Shown one piece after another: positions 62,128 through 64,000 of a stretch of 64,000 nucleotides of DNA. Origin of the DNA: Benzoatithermus sp963720725 (GTDB lineage Bacteria; Pseudomonadota; Alphaproteobacteria; Geminicoccales; Geminicoccaceae); contig CAVRGN010000013.1 of assembly GCA_963720725.1 (NCBI GenBank), positions 248,001 through 312,000 on the forward strand, read 5' to 3'. The notes under the pieces are model-generated. The model worked only from the letters and a program-made list of their open reading frames with translations, did not search any database and was not told the DNA's origin. The translations under genes and the position numbers were made by a program. Each line of letters starts with the position of its first letter. Within the stretch, counting starts at the first letter, position 1.

Positions 62128-64000
62128 TCAGTGCGCGGGTCGCGAGTACAACTGACCGTTCTCCGGAAGCCGCAGCGTGACGTGACAGCCCTCCTCAGAG
62201 AACGCCACGTCGAACGATCCGTTCCATTCATGCTGCGCCTGCCGTTGCAGCAGGTCGGTACCGAATCCGTTGTGCTCGGGTGGCTTGGCCGGGGGTCCAC
62301 CGGTTTCGATCCAGCGGAGCACGAGCGCGGCGCCGCCGTCGCCCTGCTCCATCTCCCAGGCGACCGACACCTTGCCCTGAGGTGCCGAAAGGGCACCGTG
62401 CTTGACCGCGTTGGTGGCGAGCTCGTGGATCATCATGCCCAGGGTGAGCGCGGCCTTGGGCCTGAGCTGGACATCGGGCCCGGCCACGTCCACGCGGCCG
62501 GGCGTGCCGAGGGCGTGCGGATCGAGCTCGATGCGCAGCAACTCGGCAAGGCCGATATCGCCCCAGCGCTGGCGCGCGAGCAGGCTGTGGGCACGGCTCA
62601 AGGCGTTGATGCGGCCGAGGAAGCTCCTGGCGAACTCGGCCGGGGACGGTGTACGGGCCAGGGTCTGCCGGGCGATGACGCCGACCACCGCCAGCAGGTT
62701 GCGCACGCGGTGGTTCAGCTCCTGCACCACCGTCTGCAGCTGCTGCTCGCCGCGCACCGGCCCCGAAATGTCGATGAAGATCGCCAGCAGCCCGCTGACG
62801 CTCTTCTGCGCTGTGAGGTAGGGCAGCAGGCGCATCTGGAAGTGTGTGACCCCGTCGCGGGTGCTGACCCGCCGCTCGACCGCCTCGTTGCCGTCCAGGG
62901 CCAGGCGCGCATCCTCGGCCAGGCCGTCATAGGCCAGCCTGGACGCGATGTCGGTCAGGGGTCGGCCATGGTCGCTGGGGATCAGGTTGAAGACGGAGGT
63001 CACGGCCGCGGTGTAGCTGCGAATTGCGAGATTGCGGTCGAGGAAGATCAACGCGATCCCGGTGCTGTCGAACAGATTGCGCAGATCGTCGTTGGACTGG
63101 TTGAGCTGGTCGACCTTGGCGCCGAGCTCCTGGTTGACGGTCTGCAGCTCCTCGTTGACGGATTGGATCTCCTCCTTGCTGGTCTCGAGCTCCTCGTTGG
63201 TCGACTGGAGCTCCTCGTTCATCGAGACCAGCTCCTCGTTGGCCGCCTTCAGCTCCTCGAGCGCCGTCTCGTATTCCTCGATCATCGCCTGGAGCCGGTC
63301 GCGCGTCTCGCGCAGCTCCGCCTCCGCCGCCCCGGGCTGCAGCACGCCCAACGCCGCTTCCTCGACCGTCATCGGCGGCCCGACATCGGTAAACAGGACC
63401 AGGAACAGGGGATCGCTGTCCGTCTCGGCCAATGGCTCGACGGTCAGGCCGATGAGCTGCACCCGATCGTCGATCTCGACCGCGATGCGGTCGCGGGTGA
63501 CCGTGCGCCGGCTCTCCATCGCCTCGTGCAGCGCGCTGCGCAGATCGAGACGGAGCCCCTTGCGGGCCATGGCCATGAGCTGGCGGTTCGGGTGCCCGGA
63601 TGCCGCCTCCAGATACTTGCCGGTGCGGGCGGAGTAGTGGACCACGTCGCCTTCGGCATTGACGACGACGTGCGCCGGGGCATAGCGGTCCGCGATCCGG
63701 GCCTCGACCACCCGGCGCAGCGTAGGCTCCAGCGCCGCGCGCCGGGCGCGTGCCTCGGCCGAGGCACCGATCAGCCTCGGGCCGGAGATCAGCAGCGGCA
63801 GACGCAGATGCTCGCCACCGTCGTCCCGGCGACGGAAGATCCGGTGCTGGCGATCGACCGCCTCGAACAGGTCGGGGTGCTGCGACACGCTCTCCGAGCT
63901 GCCGAGGAACAGGTGCCCGGCCGGCCGCAGCGCGTAGTGCAGGATCGGCAGCACCCGCGACTGCAGCTCGGCGTCGAGGTAGATCAGGAGGTTGCGGCAG
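62128..64000 (-). CDS. CheR-PAS-HWE hybrid sensor kinase, C-terminal part (cut by window edge)
   Basis: The frame is open at the right edge. The first residues in the window are the end of a CheR methyltransferase (CRNLLIYLDAELQSRVLPIL, HLFLGSSESVSQHPDLF). A long coiled coil follows (heptads around ANEELVSMNEELQSTNEELE), then a PAS domain, then an HWE kinase: ELNHRVRNLLAVVGVIARQT, N-box HELATNAVKHGAL, and the WxE stretch LRWIETGGPP. This domain order is that of CheB-CheR-kinase fusions; the CheB part would be outside. Its response regulator is the next gene. Confidence 0.92.
   Translation of the reverse strand, partial: CRNLLIYLDAELQSRVLPILHYALRPAGHLFLGSSESVSQHPDLFEAVDRQHRIFRRRDDGGEHLRLPLLISGPRLIGASAEARARRAALEPTLRRVVEARIADRYAPAHVVVNAEGDVVHYSARTGKYLEAASGHPNRQLMAMARKGLRLDLRSALHEAMESRRTVTRDRIAVEIDDRVQLIGLTVEPLAETDSDPLFLVLFTDVGPPMTVEEAALGVLQPGAAEAELRETRDRLQAMIEEYETALEELKAANEELVSMNEELQSTNEELETSKEEIQSVNEELQTVNQELGAKVDQLNQSNDDLRNLFDSTGIALIFLDRNLAIRSYTAAVTSVFNLIPSDHGRPLTDIASRLAYDGLAEDARLALDGNEAVERRVSTRDGVTHFQMRLLPYLTAQKSVSGLLAIFIDISGPVRGEQQLQTVVQELNHRVRNLLAVVGVIARQTLARTPSPAEFARSFLGRINALSRAHSLLARQRWGDIGLAELLRIELDPHALGTPGRVDVAGPDVQLRPKAALTLGMMIHELATNAVKHGALSAPQGKVSVAWEMEQGDGGAALVLRWIETGGPPAKPPEHNGFGTDLLQRQAQHEWNGSFDVAFSEEGCHVTLRLPENGQLYSRPAH

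Noticed and set aside
1..64000. tRNA, rRNA, CRISPR array or intact insertion sequence
   Set aside because: I looked for cloverleaf ends, regularly spaced repeats and transposase motifs and saw none. The only mobile-element trace I can support is the resolvase fragment at 10640-11099.

Overview
This is a GC-rich (by eye near 70%) bacterial chromosome segment with short intergenic gaps, many GTG starts and 4-base ATGA/GTGA/TGATG gene overlaps. The gene content (cobaltochelatase CobS/CobT with a J-domain gene, DUF1127 and DUF29 proteins, HWE-type histidine kinases, ECF42 sigma factor, SHP/DHC cytochromes, LutABC) points to an alphaproteobacterium, probably of the Rhodospirillales/Geminicoccales type. 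I cannot name the genus.

Layout. 1-2.5 kb: the end of a sugar ABC importer (ATPase plus two RbsC-type permeases). 2.7-5.4 kb: a graveyard of defence and toxin-antitoxin genes (Uma2 nuclease, frameshifted Mrr_N-HNH nuclease, TIR remnant, hicB with a decayed hicA). 5.5-8.6 kb: a YCII/DGPF protein, a PhnB-like protein, an ECF42 sigma factor and a LysR regulator. 8.9-10.4 kb: a membrane histidine kinase. 10.4-12.4 kb: a second graveyard (queF stump joined to a serine-resolvase stump, a 58-residue membrane protein, a HEPN-like gene). 12.4-16.3 kb: small envelope proteins, VOC/DUF1428 proteins, a Na+/H+ antiporter and a monooxygenase-like protein. 16.4-25.6 kb: a nucleoside uptake and breakdown operon: BMP-type binding protein, ATPase, two permeases, a cytidine deaminase-purine nucleoside phosphorylase fusion, deoC and deoA. 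It is interrupted by an antisense single-chain HigB-HigA and by a DUF29 gene. 25.7-29.3 kb: J-domain protein, CobS, CobT.

29.3-37.8 kb is a decaying stretch: a lipoprotein of unknown role, a frameshifted altronate dehydratase plus a second fragment of the same family, two broken copies of a TolB-like PD40 propeller gene, and relics of vapC and an alpha/beta hydrolase. Intact cupin and aldo/keto reductase genes sit among them. 37.9-48.7 kb is an island of periplasmic and membrane redox proteins: decaheme cytochrome, b-type membrane protein, ferredoxin-type reductase, cytochromes b561, SHP, two DHC modules, di-heme peroxidase, two cupredoxins, a DHOR/DUF1111 cytochrome and a VIT1-family transporter. 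An exact FNR-type box lies in its central divergent promoter region. 48.7-55.2 kb: DUF1127 protein, MscS channel, Smr protein and lutABC for lactate oxidation. 55.3-61.7 kb: surface-sugar genes (PIG-L deacetylase, nucleotidyltransferase, sugar methyltransferase, NAD-dependent epimerase, UDP-glucose dehydrogenase, YjlB-like cupin). 61.7-64 kb: a single-domain response regulator and the end of a CheB-CheR-PAS-HWE kinase.

Many genes between 30.7 and 61.2 kb are broken by a single extra base while the rest of the protein stays well conserved. Either this region is young in decay or the assembly carries insertion errors; raw reads would decide. The most interesting items are the Cda-PNP fusion, the HigB-HigA read-through fusion inside the nucleoside operon, the redox island with its FNR box, and the TIR/HNH/HicBA graveyard.
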